Below, piece after piece: positions 25,351 through 33,637 of a DNA stretch of 64,000 bases. The notes under the pieces were generated by a model, which saw only the letters and a list, made by a program, of their open reading frames with translations, did not search any database and had not been told where the DNA came from. The stretch is from NCBI GenBank assembly GCA_016716525.1, contig JADJWE010000001.1, positions 62,001 to 126,000 on the forward strand, written 5' to 3'. This DNA is from Candidatus Flexicrinis affinis (GTDB taxonomy: Bacteria; Chloroflexota; Anaerolineae; Aggregatilineales; Phototrophicaceae). Both the position numbers and the translations under genes were made by a program. The stretch's first letter is position 1. Each line of letters opens with the position of its first letter.

Positions 25351-25697
25351 GACGCACCGCCGATCGGCGTGACGTTCTCAGATCGATCGTGGCGCGAATA
25401 CGTTTCGCGATTCGTCCAGGTCGGCACGATCGGACCATCAGACGGCAGACAGGCATGGGGCAATACAGGATCGGGAAGCATGAGGTCCCTCCAGCAGCAG
25501 GCAATGCGGAATAGGGGCCGCGTCAGAAAAACGCAGCGCGAATTCGGATGTCAGTTGCAGGAGGACAGGGGCTGTGCTACATTGTGATTGTCTAGGTCAC
25601 TATGTAGCACAGTGTTTCCCTGCCCACCTGCTTTCCCGCACGTGGGCCTTTTGTTTGTTTAGGGCGGATCGCGTGCTCGTTTCATGCCGTCATCTCC
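25351..25697. promoter_or_regulatory. rep upstream region with large dyad and plus-strand terminator
   Basis: The 347 bases between rep and parB must contain the rep promoter (minus strand). On the plus strand a TTGCAG/TACATT pair (25554-25559, 25578-25583; 18-base gap, TG extension) precedes the dyad CTGTGCTACAT-19-ATGTAGCACAG (25572-25612, with inner GTGA/TCAC). Next comes GCCCAC-14-GTGGGC with a T-rich tail (25622-25660), a terminator for plus-strand RNA. A short antisense RNA over the rep leader, or a centromere/recombination site, would fit. Confidence 0.5.
25622..25660 (+). terminator. Intrinsic terminator, plus strand
   Basis: Stem GCCCAC (25622-25627) with GTGGGC (25642-25647), followed by CTTTTGTTTGTTT. 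No plus-strand gene precedes it, so it probably ends a small RNA started near 25590. Confidence 0.55.
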
Positions 25698-25723
25698 AAA
25701 AGGTTCGGGCACCCGAACCTTTT
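25698..25723 (-). terminator. Terminator of the parAB operon
   Basis: A perfect 12-bp stem AAAAGGTTCGGG with CCCGAACCTTTT (25698-25709 and 25712-25723, 2-base gap) ends at the parB stop codon. It has T residues on both outer sides and can work in both directions. Confidence 0.8.
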
Positions 25724-26916
25724 TACTTCACAGCCAGCTGAGCCAAGACCTCAGATAGCACTCGCTGCAAGGCCTGCAAACGTGCATACGCGATGTCTGC
25801 GTCGCCTTCCTGTCTGATCAATGCTTTCGCGATGTCTGCCGGCGACAGCGACGCGACTGTCTGCGTCATCTTGGCCACTTTCATCGCTGCTGCCGGCGGC
25901 TTGTCGAGCACGCTATTGTCGTTTTCTTCCATCTCGCTTCCTTCACAGAGTTCCTTGACCTGTTTGCTTGAAAGGCCCAAGTCGATGACCTGTCGAACCA
26001 CTTCTGCGTGATACTCCACCGGAAGGGGAAGCACATACCGAAGCTTGTACTGCTCAATCCCGTGACGGTCGGCAAGTTCAAGCGCCTCATCCGATAGTCG
26101 AAGCAATGCCTTGAGTTCGCTGAAGTAGGCCTTCTTCATGCCGCCCATCGCGCTGAGGATCGCTTCGGTGTATTCACGCTTGCCACGCAGATCCAGGTCG
26201 AGTGCCTGCCGGTAGAAGTCGTTGGTGACCGCACCGTCCGGGATTTCGTAGCCGTGCACGGTCAGTAGCAGGAGCGCTGCCTGTCGGGCCATCGCGACCG
26301 CCGATAGTCCGCTGCGCGCCGTGTTCTCACGCGCCTGCCGGAACACCGACGTGTTCTCGGTCGGGATCACGATGCATGGGACCATGCCGTCTCCGCTGTA
26401 GTTGGGGATGAAGTCGCGCAGCAGCCAGCTCGCCCAGTAGCGCCGTTCGCCGGTCTCGATCCGGAACTGCTGCACCACGCCGTTCGACACGTCGACCACC
26501 GTCAGTGGATTGACCTGGCCGTCATCACGTATGGTGACGGCCAGGTTGACCAGGTCGTGCAGCAATTGTTCCTCTGCTGTGAGGCGAACCTCTGAATCGT
26601 CTGGCGCATCGTCATCGGGATCCGGCAGCAGCTCGAGCACGTTGCTGAACGGCCGGCCACGCTGCCGCGCCGAGACCTGCACGAGCTGGACCAATCCGCG
26701 GAGCGCTTGCGTCGGCGTCATCCGGCCAGCGTGGAAGTCGAAGTGCAGAACTTCGGGCAGCACGCGCCGCGGCTGAATGGGATCCGGTCGCACCATTTCG
26801 AGCAGCAATCGCTCGACGCGAAGGCCCGAATCGGTGAACTGCGGTTGTCCGCCTGCCAGCATGTCGTCGGTGACGCTGTCAAGGAGCTCGTCGATGCGCT
26901 GGTTCTGACGTTTCAT
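25723..26916 (-). CDS. parB: ParB-like partition protein
   Basis: A 397-residue ParB family protein. The ParB/Srx-type N-terminal domain shows MVRPDPIQPRRVLP, a GQVNPLTVVDV segment and the box ETGERRYWASWLL near 170-182, then NTARSGLSAVAMARQA leading into helix-turn-helix regions. It would bind a centromere and work with ParA. A stretch between the first two motifs (PDPDDDAPDDSE) is an acidic insert. The ATG at 26916 overlaps the parA stop as ATGA, so it is preferred to an upstream reading. No parS copies were identified by eye. Confidence 0.85.
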   Translation of the reverse strand: MKRQNQRIDELLDSVTDDMLAGGQPQFTDSGLRVERLLLEMVRPDPIQPRRVLPEVLHFDFHAGRMTPTQALRGLVQLVQVSARQRGRPFSNVLELLPDPDDDAPDDSEVRLTAEEQLLHDLVNLAVTIRDDGQVNPLTVVDVSNGVVQQFRIETGERRYWASWLLRDFIPNYSGDGMVPCIVIPTENTSVFRQARENTARSGLSAVAMARQAALLLLTVHGYEIPDGAVTNDFYRQALDLDLRGKREYTEAILSAMGGMKKAYFSELKALLRLSDEALELADRHGIEQYKLRYVLPLPVEYHAEVVRQVIDLGLSSKQVKELCEGSEMEENDNSVLDKPPAAAMKVAKMTQTVASLSPADIAKALIRQEGDADIAYARLQALQRVLSEVLAQLAVK

Positions 26917-27737
26917 GCCGCACCGCCTGCCATGATCTGGACAAGCCGGACGACCACGCTCATGTATGCCTTGCTGGCCGGCGCATTTGGATCGTAGGTG
27001 AAGATGCTCTGGTGGCACTGATGCGCGTACGACACCGCCTCGTTGACCGGTACCACGCCGAGCAGCAGCGGCCCGAGCACGTTATGGGCCTTGAGTTCGT
27101 CGAGCAAGTACCGATGACCGCGCACGCGCAGGTTCATCTTGGTGACAAGGATGCCGCTGACGCGCAGGTTCGGTTGACGCCACCCGTCGCGGATCTCGTT
27201 GATCTTGCCGATCACGCTCATCAGGCCTACGGTCTCGAGGTAGCGCGGCTCGACCGGCACGATCGCGTCGGTCGCGGCGATGAGACCCATCTCGGTCATC
27301 AGTGAGAACGACGGGCGGGTGTCGATGACGATCGCGGCGTAGCGACCCGCGATCTGGTTCAGCGGATCGGCGAGGCGGTATGGTGCGCCGGCCAGCCCGT
27401 TCAGTTCGCGCTCGGCGCCTTCCAGCATCGACGAGGCCGGCAGAATGTGCAGGTCCGCGTCCCAGTTCGACGGCACGATCGACCGGAGCAGCGTCTGCGC
27501 CGCGTTCTGCCGGTCGGCCATCAGCACGGTGTACAGGCTGTTGTCGGCTCCGTAGTCTTTCGAGCCGGTAGTGACCAGCGTGGCGTGCGCCTGACTGTCG
27601 GTATCAATGAGCAGCACGCGCGGGTTGGGTGCGCCGGCGTGTCGCAGCATCGAGACGATGCCATACGCTGTGTTGGTGGCGGATGTCGACTTCCCGATGC
27701 CACCCTTGTGGTTGGTAAATACGAAAACGCGAGTCAT
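26913..27737 (-). CDS. parA: ParA partition ATPase
   Basis: A 274-residue ParA/MinD-type ATPase with the deviant Walker A KGGIGKST at 11-18, a VLLIDTDSQAHATLV switch segment near 41-55 and AAIVIDTRPSFSLMTEMG in the Walker B region. It forms the usual ATGA-coupled parAB pair. Together with the rep-like gene it marks this block as a self-maintaining replicon or former one. It lacks an N-terminal DNA-binding extension, so autoregulation would be by ParB (type Ib-like). Confidence 0.9.
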   Translation of the reverse strand: MTRVFVFTNHKGGIGKSTSATNTAYGIVSMLRHAGAPNPRVLLIDTDSQAHATLVTTGSKDYGADNSLYTVLMADRQNAAQTLLRSIVPSNWDADLHILPASSMLEGAERELNGLAGAPYRLADPLNQIAGRYAAIVIDTRPSFSLMTEMGLIAATDAIVPVEPRYLETVGLMSVIGKINEIRDGWRQPNLRVSGILVTKMNLRVRGHRYLLDELKAHNVLGPLLLGVVPVNEAVSYAHQCHQSIFTYDPNAPASKAYMSVVVRLVQIMAGGAA

Positions 27738-28149
27738 GTGTCATACCTTTCGAACCCAACATCCAGTCGATTTCGCTGCGGCTGGCGAGTGCTTCCCGGA
27801 CCTGTGGTACAGTGGCGTCCGGAAGCCTTGCTGACGCGAGCAGCGAGCTTCAAGATGGGCGGGGGAGGGGCGCCTCCTCCGCTCACCGCTAAAGCCGATC
27901 TAGTTGGAGTTCATCGTGGCGTAGCGCAGACAGTGTTCGCGCTGAGGAAAGGTAATGACTTGATAGAACTGGGCGACTTGTTCCCCGCTGAATTGTTCGA
28001 GTTTAGTCCAGTCAGTGCAGCACGACAGGAAGTTTTCCGAACCACACCAACGACCGGCAGCCACCTCTGGCTTGCCGGTCGTTGTCTTGGGGCTGTGTCT
28101 ACGGTGAAGTGATGAACTGAGGCGAATCGCCTCGGCTTTTCGTCGGCAA
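27738..28149. other. Boundary noncoding region with two hairpins
   Basis: This stretch separates the parAB operon from the MFS gene, both minus-strand. It contains CGACCGGCA...TGCCGGTCG (28051-28081, 4-base loop region, one bulge) and GAGGCGA-A-TCGCCTC followed by GGCTTTT (28119-28140), the latter an intrinsic terminator for plus-strand transcription. A minus-strand open frame (27900-28202) overlapping the MFS end has a protein-like C-terminal part and may be a gene remnant. The change from maintenance genes to catabolic genes makes this the likely edge of the island. Confidence 0.5.
28119..28140 (+). terminator. Hairpin with T tail, plus strand
   Basis: GAGGCGA-A-TCGCCTC (28119-28133) followed by GGCTTTT. 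It would stop plus-strand RNA entering the MFS gene from its 3' side; the transcript it serves is not known. Confidence 0.5.
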
Positions 28150-29346
28150 TCAATCGCTGGCGCCGACGACAACCGGCCGTTTCGCATGCGCCATACGCGC
28201 AAACTCGTGGGCCGCGAATGACAGCACCGCCAGCGCCACGAAGGCGATCGTCATCGACTCCAGACCGAACGTCCTTCCGATCGTCCCGATCAGTCCGGGG
28301 AAGATCGCCGACCCAATCCCAACGGACACCATCTGGAGACTGACACCGTTTTCGGCGTGTTCCAAGCCGAACCGCTGCGGCGTGGTCATCATCAGCATGG
28401 CGAAGATCGGCGCCGAAGCGAAGCCGACGAGGATCAGGCCGATTTCACCGACGATCGGCAGCGGATTCCACGCCAACAGCAGCGTCCCGAAGATCATGCC
28501 CAGCAAACACCAACGGAGCAGGCGAGTGGGGTGGAAGCGGTTGGCGATGAACCCGAACAGGATACGGCCGCCGGTAAAGACCCCCCAGTAGACGCTGACC
28601 CACGGGCCGGCCGCCTCCTCGGGAATACCGCGCGACTGGGTAAGCAGGGTGTACGCCCATTGGCCAATGCCGATTTCCACACTGACGTAGGCGAGGAAGG
28701 CGATCATGCTGAACCACAGCACCGGCATCCGCAGCGTCTCGCTGAGTTTCGCCCGCTGTACCGGCGTGTTGTCGGCGCTCTGGAAACCCTCATTGCGCCA
28801 CTGGCGGCGTGACGCGAAGAGCAGCGCGAAAATCACGATCAGGATGACGCCGGCGATGACATACCCCGTCTGCCAGTTCAGGTTGAGCGCGCAGTAGGTC
28901 ATCAGCAGCGGACCCAGCGTGATTCCGATGCCGAAACTGGCGTGCAGCCAGTTCATGTCGCGCGCCGAGTGATACGTCGTGACATAGAGGTTCAACCCGG
29001 CGTCGATAACGCCGCTGCCGAACCCTGCAACGAACCCGACGACGACAACTACAAACCATGCAGGAGCAGCGGCTATCCCGAACATCCCCAACGCGACGAT
29101 CAGCATGCCGCCAACCAAGCTCATGCCGCTGCCGAACCGCGCCATGATGCGGCCGATGATGAAGCTCGCCAGCGTATAGGTGGTCGTCTGCAGCAGCAGC
29201 AGTACGTTGACCGCATCGAGCGCGAGGTCGAACTCGGCCTGCATATACGGCCACGCCACGCCGAGAAGGCCGGCCGACAGCCCCAACCCGATGAACGCCA
29301 AAAAGGCGATCAGAATGGTCCCGCTTCCCGCGCGATTCGATGCCAT
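28150..29346 (-). CDS. MFS transporter
   Basis: A 398-residue major facilitator with about 12 membrane segments, starting TILIAFLAFIGLGLSAGLLG. The loop after helix 2 reads IIGRIMARFGSG, near the family's GxxxDRxGRR position. The arrangement resembles FucP/sugar-type MFS carriers, but substrate cannot be read. It is last in the minus-strand series MFS, GH3, sulfatase, so uptake or export of a sugar released there is likely. The ATG at 29346 with GAAGG upstream is preferred to a TTG 24 bases earlier. Confidence 0.75.
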   Translation of the reverse strand: MASNRAGSGTILIAFLAFIGLGLSAGLLGVAWPYMQAEFDLALDAVNVLLLLQTTTYTLASFIIGRIMARFGSGMSLVGGMLIVALGMFGIAAAPAWFVVVVVGFVAGFGSGVIDAGLNLYVTTYHSARDMNWLHASFGIGITLGPLLMTYCALNLNWQTGYVIAGVILIVIFALLFASRRQWRNEGFQSADNTPVQRAKLSETLRMPVLWFSMIAFLAYVSVEIGIGQWAYTLLTQSRGIPEEAAGPWVSVYWGVFTGGRILFGFIANRFHPTRLLRWCLLGMIFGTLLLAWNPLPIVGEIGLILVGFASAPIFAMLMMTTPQRFGLEHAENGVSLQMVSVGIGSAIFPGLIGTIGRTFGLESMTIAFVALAVLSFAAHEFARMAHAKRPVVVGASD

Positions 29347-29395
29347 GATGTCACTTGCCTTCGACAGCAATTTGAAGCACTCGCTGAAACACTGA

Positions 29396-29421
29396 AGAGG
29401 GTGAAACGCCGTTCACCCTCT
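29396..29421 (-). terminator. Hairpin between GH3 and MFS genes
   Basis: AGAGGGTGAA (29396-29405) pairs perfectly with TTCACCCTCT (29412-29421). No long T tract follows, so it may attenuate or protect the GH3 message rather than stop it fully. Confidence 0.5.
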
Positions 29422-29445
29422 CTTGATCACGCGTGCAGATCCTGC

Positions 29446-31680
29446 TTATGGAACGACCGCAAACTCGGCGTGGAGCGTTGCCAACGAGTCGGAACCCACC
29501 CAGACGTCGAAGTCTGTCGCATCTTGCACCCACATGCCCCGGCTCGTGCTCCAGTACCCGAGCTCCGATGGCCCGAGTTGGAACGTGACCGTCCGCGTTT
29601 CGCCGGGCTGCAGCGTTGCCCGCTTGAAGCCTTTCAGCTCGCGCATCGGGCGCGTGTCGCTGCCCGCGCGCTGATGGATATAAAGCTGCACGACCTCGTC
29701 GCCAGTCAGGCTGCCGGTATTGGTGACGTCGGCTGTCACGGACAGCGAGTCTCCGACCTTCATCTTTGGCGCCGACACATTCACGTTCGCGATCTCGAAT
29801 GTCGTATAACTGAGGCCAAAGCCGAACGGATACAGTGGTATCGGCAAGCCGTCCCAATAGCGCGGATTGTACATCGGGTGGCCTTCTGGCGAATGGGTGA
29901 GGTTGCGCGCGTAGTACAGCGGCGCGTGACTGCCCTTGCGGGGGAAGGTAACCGGCAGCTTGCCGCCCGGATTGGCGTCTCCGAACAGGATGTCGGCCAC
30001 GGCGTGACCGCCTTCGGTGCCCGGTTCCCACGCCTCGAGGATCGCCGGCACGTTTTCTGCCGCCCAATTGATGCTGAGCGGGCGTCCGTTGAGCAGGACG
30101 AGCACGACCGGCTTACCAAGCGCGACCACGGCCTTCAGCAGCTCTTCCTGCCGGCCGGGCAGATCGAGCGAGGCGCGCGAGGCAGCCTCGCCGGACATAT
30201 TGGCGTGTTCGCCGAGCACCATCACCACGAAGTCGGCGTCGCGCGCAGCAGACACGGCCTGTTGGAAAGCGACTTCTCCTTGTTCGGGCGTCTGCGGGGC
30301 GGGTCGGTTCGGATCGGGCATCATCGTGTCGAACAGAGACGGGATGTCACGCCGGATTTCCGGCCCGGGTGCATACGTAACGCTTGCGTTCGGCAGCTTG
30401 GCGCGGATGCCTTCGAGGACGGTGACCGCCGCCGGGACGTGTCCGAAGACCATCCACGAGCCTTCGGTCGCTTCTTTCGAGTCCGCCAGCGGGCCGATGA
30501 CGGCGAGGTTCTTGATGCCTTTGTCTAGCGGAAGCAGCGCGCCCTCGTTGCGCAGCAGCACCATCGAACGCTGGGCCGCGCTGCGCGCTTCGGCGCGGTG
30601 TTCGGGCAGGGCAACGACCTGTTCCAGCAATCCCTCGTCGGTGTACGGCTGTTCGAACAGCCCCATGCGCACTTTGATCGCGAGGATAGCGCGTACCGAG
30701 GCGTCGATCACGTCGATGCTCAAGGTGCCGTCTTCGACCAGCCCCAATACGTGTTCCATATAGGTGCCGCTGGCCATGTCCATATCGAGGCCGGCGCTCA
30801 AGGCGCGGAAGGCGGCGTCACGCCGGTCGCGCGCGAAGCCCTGCGTGACAAGGTTGCCGGGGGCGAAGGCATCGCTGACGACGAAGCCCTTGAAACCCCA
30901 TTCGCCGCGCAGCACGTCGCGCAGCAGCCAGCGATTGCCGGATGCCGGCACGTCGTTGAGGTCCATGTAGGCGCTCATGAACGTCCCAGCGCCCGCCTTT
31001 ACGGCGGCGTGGAACGGCTGGAAATACACATTGCGCAGCAGCCCTTCCGGCAGGTAGACCGGATCGTAGTCGCGGCCGCCGTCGGATGCGCCATAGCCGG
31101 CGAAGTGCTTCGCGCAGGCTACGACCCGGTCGGGGGCGCCGATATAGTCGCCCTGGAAGCCGCGTACTTGCGCCGCCGCCATGGCCGCGCCCAGAACCGG
31201 GTCTTCGCCGGCCCCTTCGACGATGCGCCCCCAGCGGGCGTCACGGGCGATGTCGACCATGGGGCCGAACGTCCAGTGCAAGCCTGCCGCACGGGCTTCT
31301 TTTGCTGCAACCGCCTGCGCGCGCTCGGGGACTTCCGGGTCCCACGACGATGCCATCGCCAGCGGCACGGGAAACACCGTGCGATACCCGTGGATCACGT
31401 CGAGGGCAAAGAGCAGCGGGATCTTTGACGGGCTTTCTTCGACGGCGATCTTCTGCAATTCGTTGAAGCGCTTCGTATCGTTCAGCCACAAGACCGATCC
31501 GGCGCCGCCGCGGCGGATGACCTCTTCCGGCTTTGGCCCCGGAACAAAGCTCGCCCCGCCGACTTGTGTGAGTTGCCCGACCTTCTCTGCGAGGCTCAAC
31601 CCGCGGAGGATAGCCTCGACGCGCGCTTCGACCTCGGCATCCGTTAGGATCGTCGAGCCGGTACCGTTATAGTTCTCCAT
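29446..31680 (-). CDS. Glycoside hydrolase family 3, cytosolic beta-glucosidase-like
   Basis: A 744-residue GH3 enzyme without signal peptide. It has the (beta/alpha)8 domain with KHFAGYG near 191-197 and nucleophile D270 in GFVVSDAF, a C-terminal alpha/beta domain (about 385-600; VIGPLADSKEATEGSWM, VMVLGEHANMSGEAASR), and a fibronectin III-like tail (about 650-740). The layout is that of beta-glucosidase/beta-xylosidase enzymes of the BglX type. In the cytoplasm it would split oligosaccharides taken up by the neighbouring ABC transporter. The usual W after SD is replaced by A, which shifts substrate fit in some subgroups. Confidence 0.9.
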   Translation of the reverse strand: MENYNGTGSTILTDAEVEARVEAILRGLSLAEKVGQLTQVGGASFVPGPKPEEVIRRGGAGSVLWLNDTKRFNELQKIAVEESPSKIPLLFALDVIHGYRTVFPVPLAMASSWDPEVPERAQAVAAKEARAAGLHWTFGPMVDIARDARWGRIVEGAGEDPVLGAAMAAAQVRGFQGDYIGAPDRVVACAKHFAGYGASDGGRDYDPVYLPEGLLRNVYFQPFHAAVKAGAGTFMSAYMDLNDVPASGNRWLLRDVLRGEWGFKGFVVSDAFAPGNLVTQGFARDRRDAAFRALSAGLDMDMASGTYMEHVLGLVEDGTLSIDVIDASVRAILAIKVRMGLFEQPYTDEGLLEQVVALPEHRAEARSAAQRSMVLLRNEGALLPLDKGIKNLAVIGPLADSKEATEGSWMVFGHVPAAVTVLEGIRAKLPNASVTYAPGPEIRRDIPSLFDTMMPDPNRPAPQTPEQGEVAFQQAVSAARDADFVVMVLGEHANMSGEAASRASLDLPGRQEELLKAVVALGKPVVLVLLNGRPLSINWAAENVPAILEAWEPGTEGGHAVADILFGDANPGGKLPVTFPRKGSHAPLYYARNLTHSPEGHPMYNPRYWDGLPIPLYPFGFGLSYTTFEIANVNVSAPKMKVGDSLSVTADVTNTGSLTGDEVVQLYIHQRAGSDTRPMRELKGFKRATLQPGETRTVTFQLGPSELGYWSTSRGMWVQDATDFDVWVGSDSLATLHAEFAVVP

Positions 31681-31753
31681 TTCATCACCTTCGTGTTTCT
31701 AGTACGGCGACATCCGCCGTCAGGCAAGCAATGCGTACTATTGCAGGACGACC

Positions 31754-33553
31754 TCAACGCTTATCGTTGGCGGAGAGCTGGAGCTCGTCCAAGTCACGAG
31801 CGACCGCCTGCATCGTTTCCGCTGTCAAGAGCTGCGGCGCAAACAAGCGCATCAACCCCAGAGTCATCCGCTTCATTTGCGGATAGTTCGGCATGTCCCG
31901 CAAGTTCGGAAAATGCCGACCCATGACCGCTCCGGTGCGATCGTCGCTGTAGAGCTTCTCAATCGCCGTGTGCAGCAAACGGGGATTATGGTTCATGGCC
32001 GGGAAACGAACCGCCATGAACTCCGGTTCCATCGCCTTGAGCGCTTGCGCCCGCTGCTTTTCCAGCAGCAGGTGAGTGTGGTCCACCTGCCCGTCGGGCG
32101 GAAGTCCGAGCCGTTCATACTGTTCCGGCGGGGCGTCGTTGGCCCGCATCGCTGCGACAAGATGCGCGACCCACTGCCGTTCGGCCGCTTCGTTGGACAG
32201 CGGGTTGTTCTGATTGGGATCGGCTTGCAGATCGAACAGCAGCGTGCCAAATCGGTGCGCTTGACTACCGCGCGCCGGGATCCTCATCAGCCGGCATCCT
32301 TGCGTAAACGTGAACGGTTCCACAAGCTCAATGTGCTGTAGTTCCTGCACGCTGAACATCTCACGCATGTGTGTGGGCATGAGCGTGTATTCGTACAGCG
32401 GCGTATTGGCTTCCGTGGCCGGCGCGCGCATGTAGACGAACCGCCCATCGGTGATGCTCACATGACCGCCGTGGATGCCAAACAGCGCCGTATCGCGGAT
32501 GGGCGAGTCGACTTCGATCACCGGTTGTAGTGGTCGCCCCTGCATGGATGGCGGGAGGTCTTGGCCGAAGAATTCCAGCAGGGTCGCCGGCAGGTCGATG
32601 GTCTGCACAAGACTCTGGCGCCGTTCGCCTTGTTTGCGGCTGCGCGGATCCCAGATGAACAGCGGGGTGTGAATCAACTCCTCGTACCACGGCTGAATCG
32701 TCTTTGCCCACCAGTCATGCTCCCCGAGCATGTAGCCGTGATCGGTGTTGACGATGAGCAGGGTGTCATCCCACAGGCCATACTCGTCCATCGCGTCCAG
32801 CACGCGGCCCAAGTAGGCGTCGCACATGCTGACCAGCGCCGCGTACTCGTAGCGGACATGCGCGATCTGCTCGGGCGTTTCGGTGACGCGAGCGTAATCG
32901 GGCCAGTCGAAGTCCGGCCCGTCATAGGCGTGCGGATACAGGTCTTTGTAAGCCTGCTGTGTGAAGAACGGTTCGTGCGGATCGAACGTTTCAATTTGCA
33001 GGAACCAGTTGTCTTCCGCATGATTGGTCGCGATGAACTCCAGCCCGGCCTTGAACGTTACGGCCTGCGGTTGATCGGCTTCGGTGGGCTGATGCTGACG
33101 GTTGATGATGTCCTGACGGTACATCCCGATTTGCATCTTCTTTAGGTTATCCCGATAGACCGGGTCGGCGACCTGACCCTTCCACGCGTCGCCTTCTTGC
33201 CCGCGCGAGAATTCCCACGAGTTGTAGCGAGTGTGGTAAGTGCAGCCACCGTCCTCGAAGTAGTGCTGATGGTCGGTGGCGAGGTGCGTGTAGATTCCGT
33301 TCTTGCTGAGGATCTCGGGCATCGAGACGTCGAACGGCTCCATCGGCCCCCAACTGCGGTGCAGGAAGTTGTAGCGCCCGGTGTGCAGCTCGCGCCGCGC
33401 AGGCATGCACGGCATGCTGCCCGCATAGCTGCGGTCGAACGTGACCGATCGTTCCGCAAGGCGCTGGAAGTTCGGGGCATGTACCCACTCACAGCCATAC
33501 GCTGGCAGCATATGGCGGTTGAGCGAGTCGAACATAACCATTATGGCTTTCAT
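31754..33553 (-). CDS. Type I sulfatase (Cys-type, formylglycine)
   Basis: A 599-residue alkaline-phosphatase-fold sulfatase without signal peptide. The maturation motif C49-M-P-A-R53 is present, with Cys converted to formylglycine. Metal ligands are visible in MVMFDSLNRHMLP at the start and VNTDHGYMLGEHDWWAK near 270. It removes sulfate esters from a small substrate inside the cell. The anaerobic maturase that would activate it lies 7 kb away in the same locus. The ATG at 33553 is taken rather than a GTG 6 bases earlier. The substrate is unknown; a sulfated sugar is likely from the GH3 and ABC neighbours. Confidence 0.88.
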   Translation of the reverse strand: MKAIMVMFDSLNRHMLPAYGCEWVHAPNFQRLAERSVTFDRSYAGSMPCMPARRELHTGRYNFLHRSWGPMEPFDVSMPEILSKNGIYTHLATDHQHYFEDGGCTYHTRYNSWEFSRGQEGDAWKGQVADPVYRDNLKKMQIGMYRQDIINRQHQPTEADQPQAVTFKAGLEFIATNHAEDNWFLQIETFDPHEPFFTQQAYKDLYPHAYDGPDFDWPDYARVTETPEQIAHVRYEYAALVSMCDAYLGRVLDAMDEYGLWDDTLLIVNTDHGYMLGEHDWWAKTIQPWYEELIHTPLFIWDPRSRKQGERRQSLVQTIDLPATLLEFFGQDLPPSMQGRPLQPVIEVDSPIRDTALFGIHGGHVSITDGRFVYMRAPATEANTPLYEYTLMPTHMREMFSVQELQHIELVEPFTFTQGCRLMRIPARGSQAHRFGTLLFDLQADPNQNNPLSNEAAERQWVAHLVAAMRANDAPPEQYERLGLPPDGQVDHTHLLLEKQRAQALKAMEPEFMAVRFPAMNHNPRLLHTAIEKLYSDDRTGAVMGRHFPNLRDMPNYPQMKRMTLGLMRLFAPQLLTAETMQAVARDLDELQLSANDKR

Positions 33554-33595
33554 GGACACACTCTGACTGTGATTGGCAGCACCGGTAGTGAAGAT

Positions 33596-33622
33596 AGGGA
33601 GACCGCTTGAAGCGATCTCCCT
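33596..33622 (-). terminator. Hairpin between ABC binding protein and sulfatase genes
   Basis: AGGGAGA...TCTCCCT forms an 11-of-12 pair stem in the gap after the binding-protein stop. The tail is not T-rich, so partial read-through into the sulfatase gene is possible. Confidence 0.45.
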
Positions 33623-33637
33623 TTCACGCAGAACCGT

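Noticed and set aside
27900..28202. 100-codon minus-strand open frame overlapping the MFS 3' end
   Set aside because: Its C-terminal part looks somewhat protein-like, but there is no start signal and it overlaps a real gene; at most a remnant.
28942..30528. 528-codon plus-strand open frame opposite the GH3 and MFS genes
   Set aside because: Shadow frame; the minus-strand GH3 has all family motifs.
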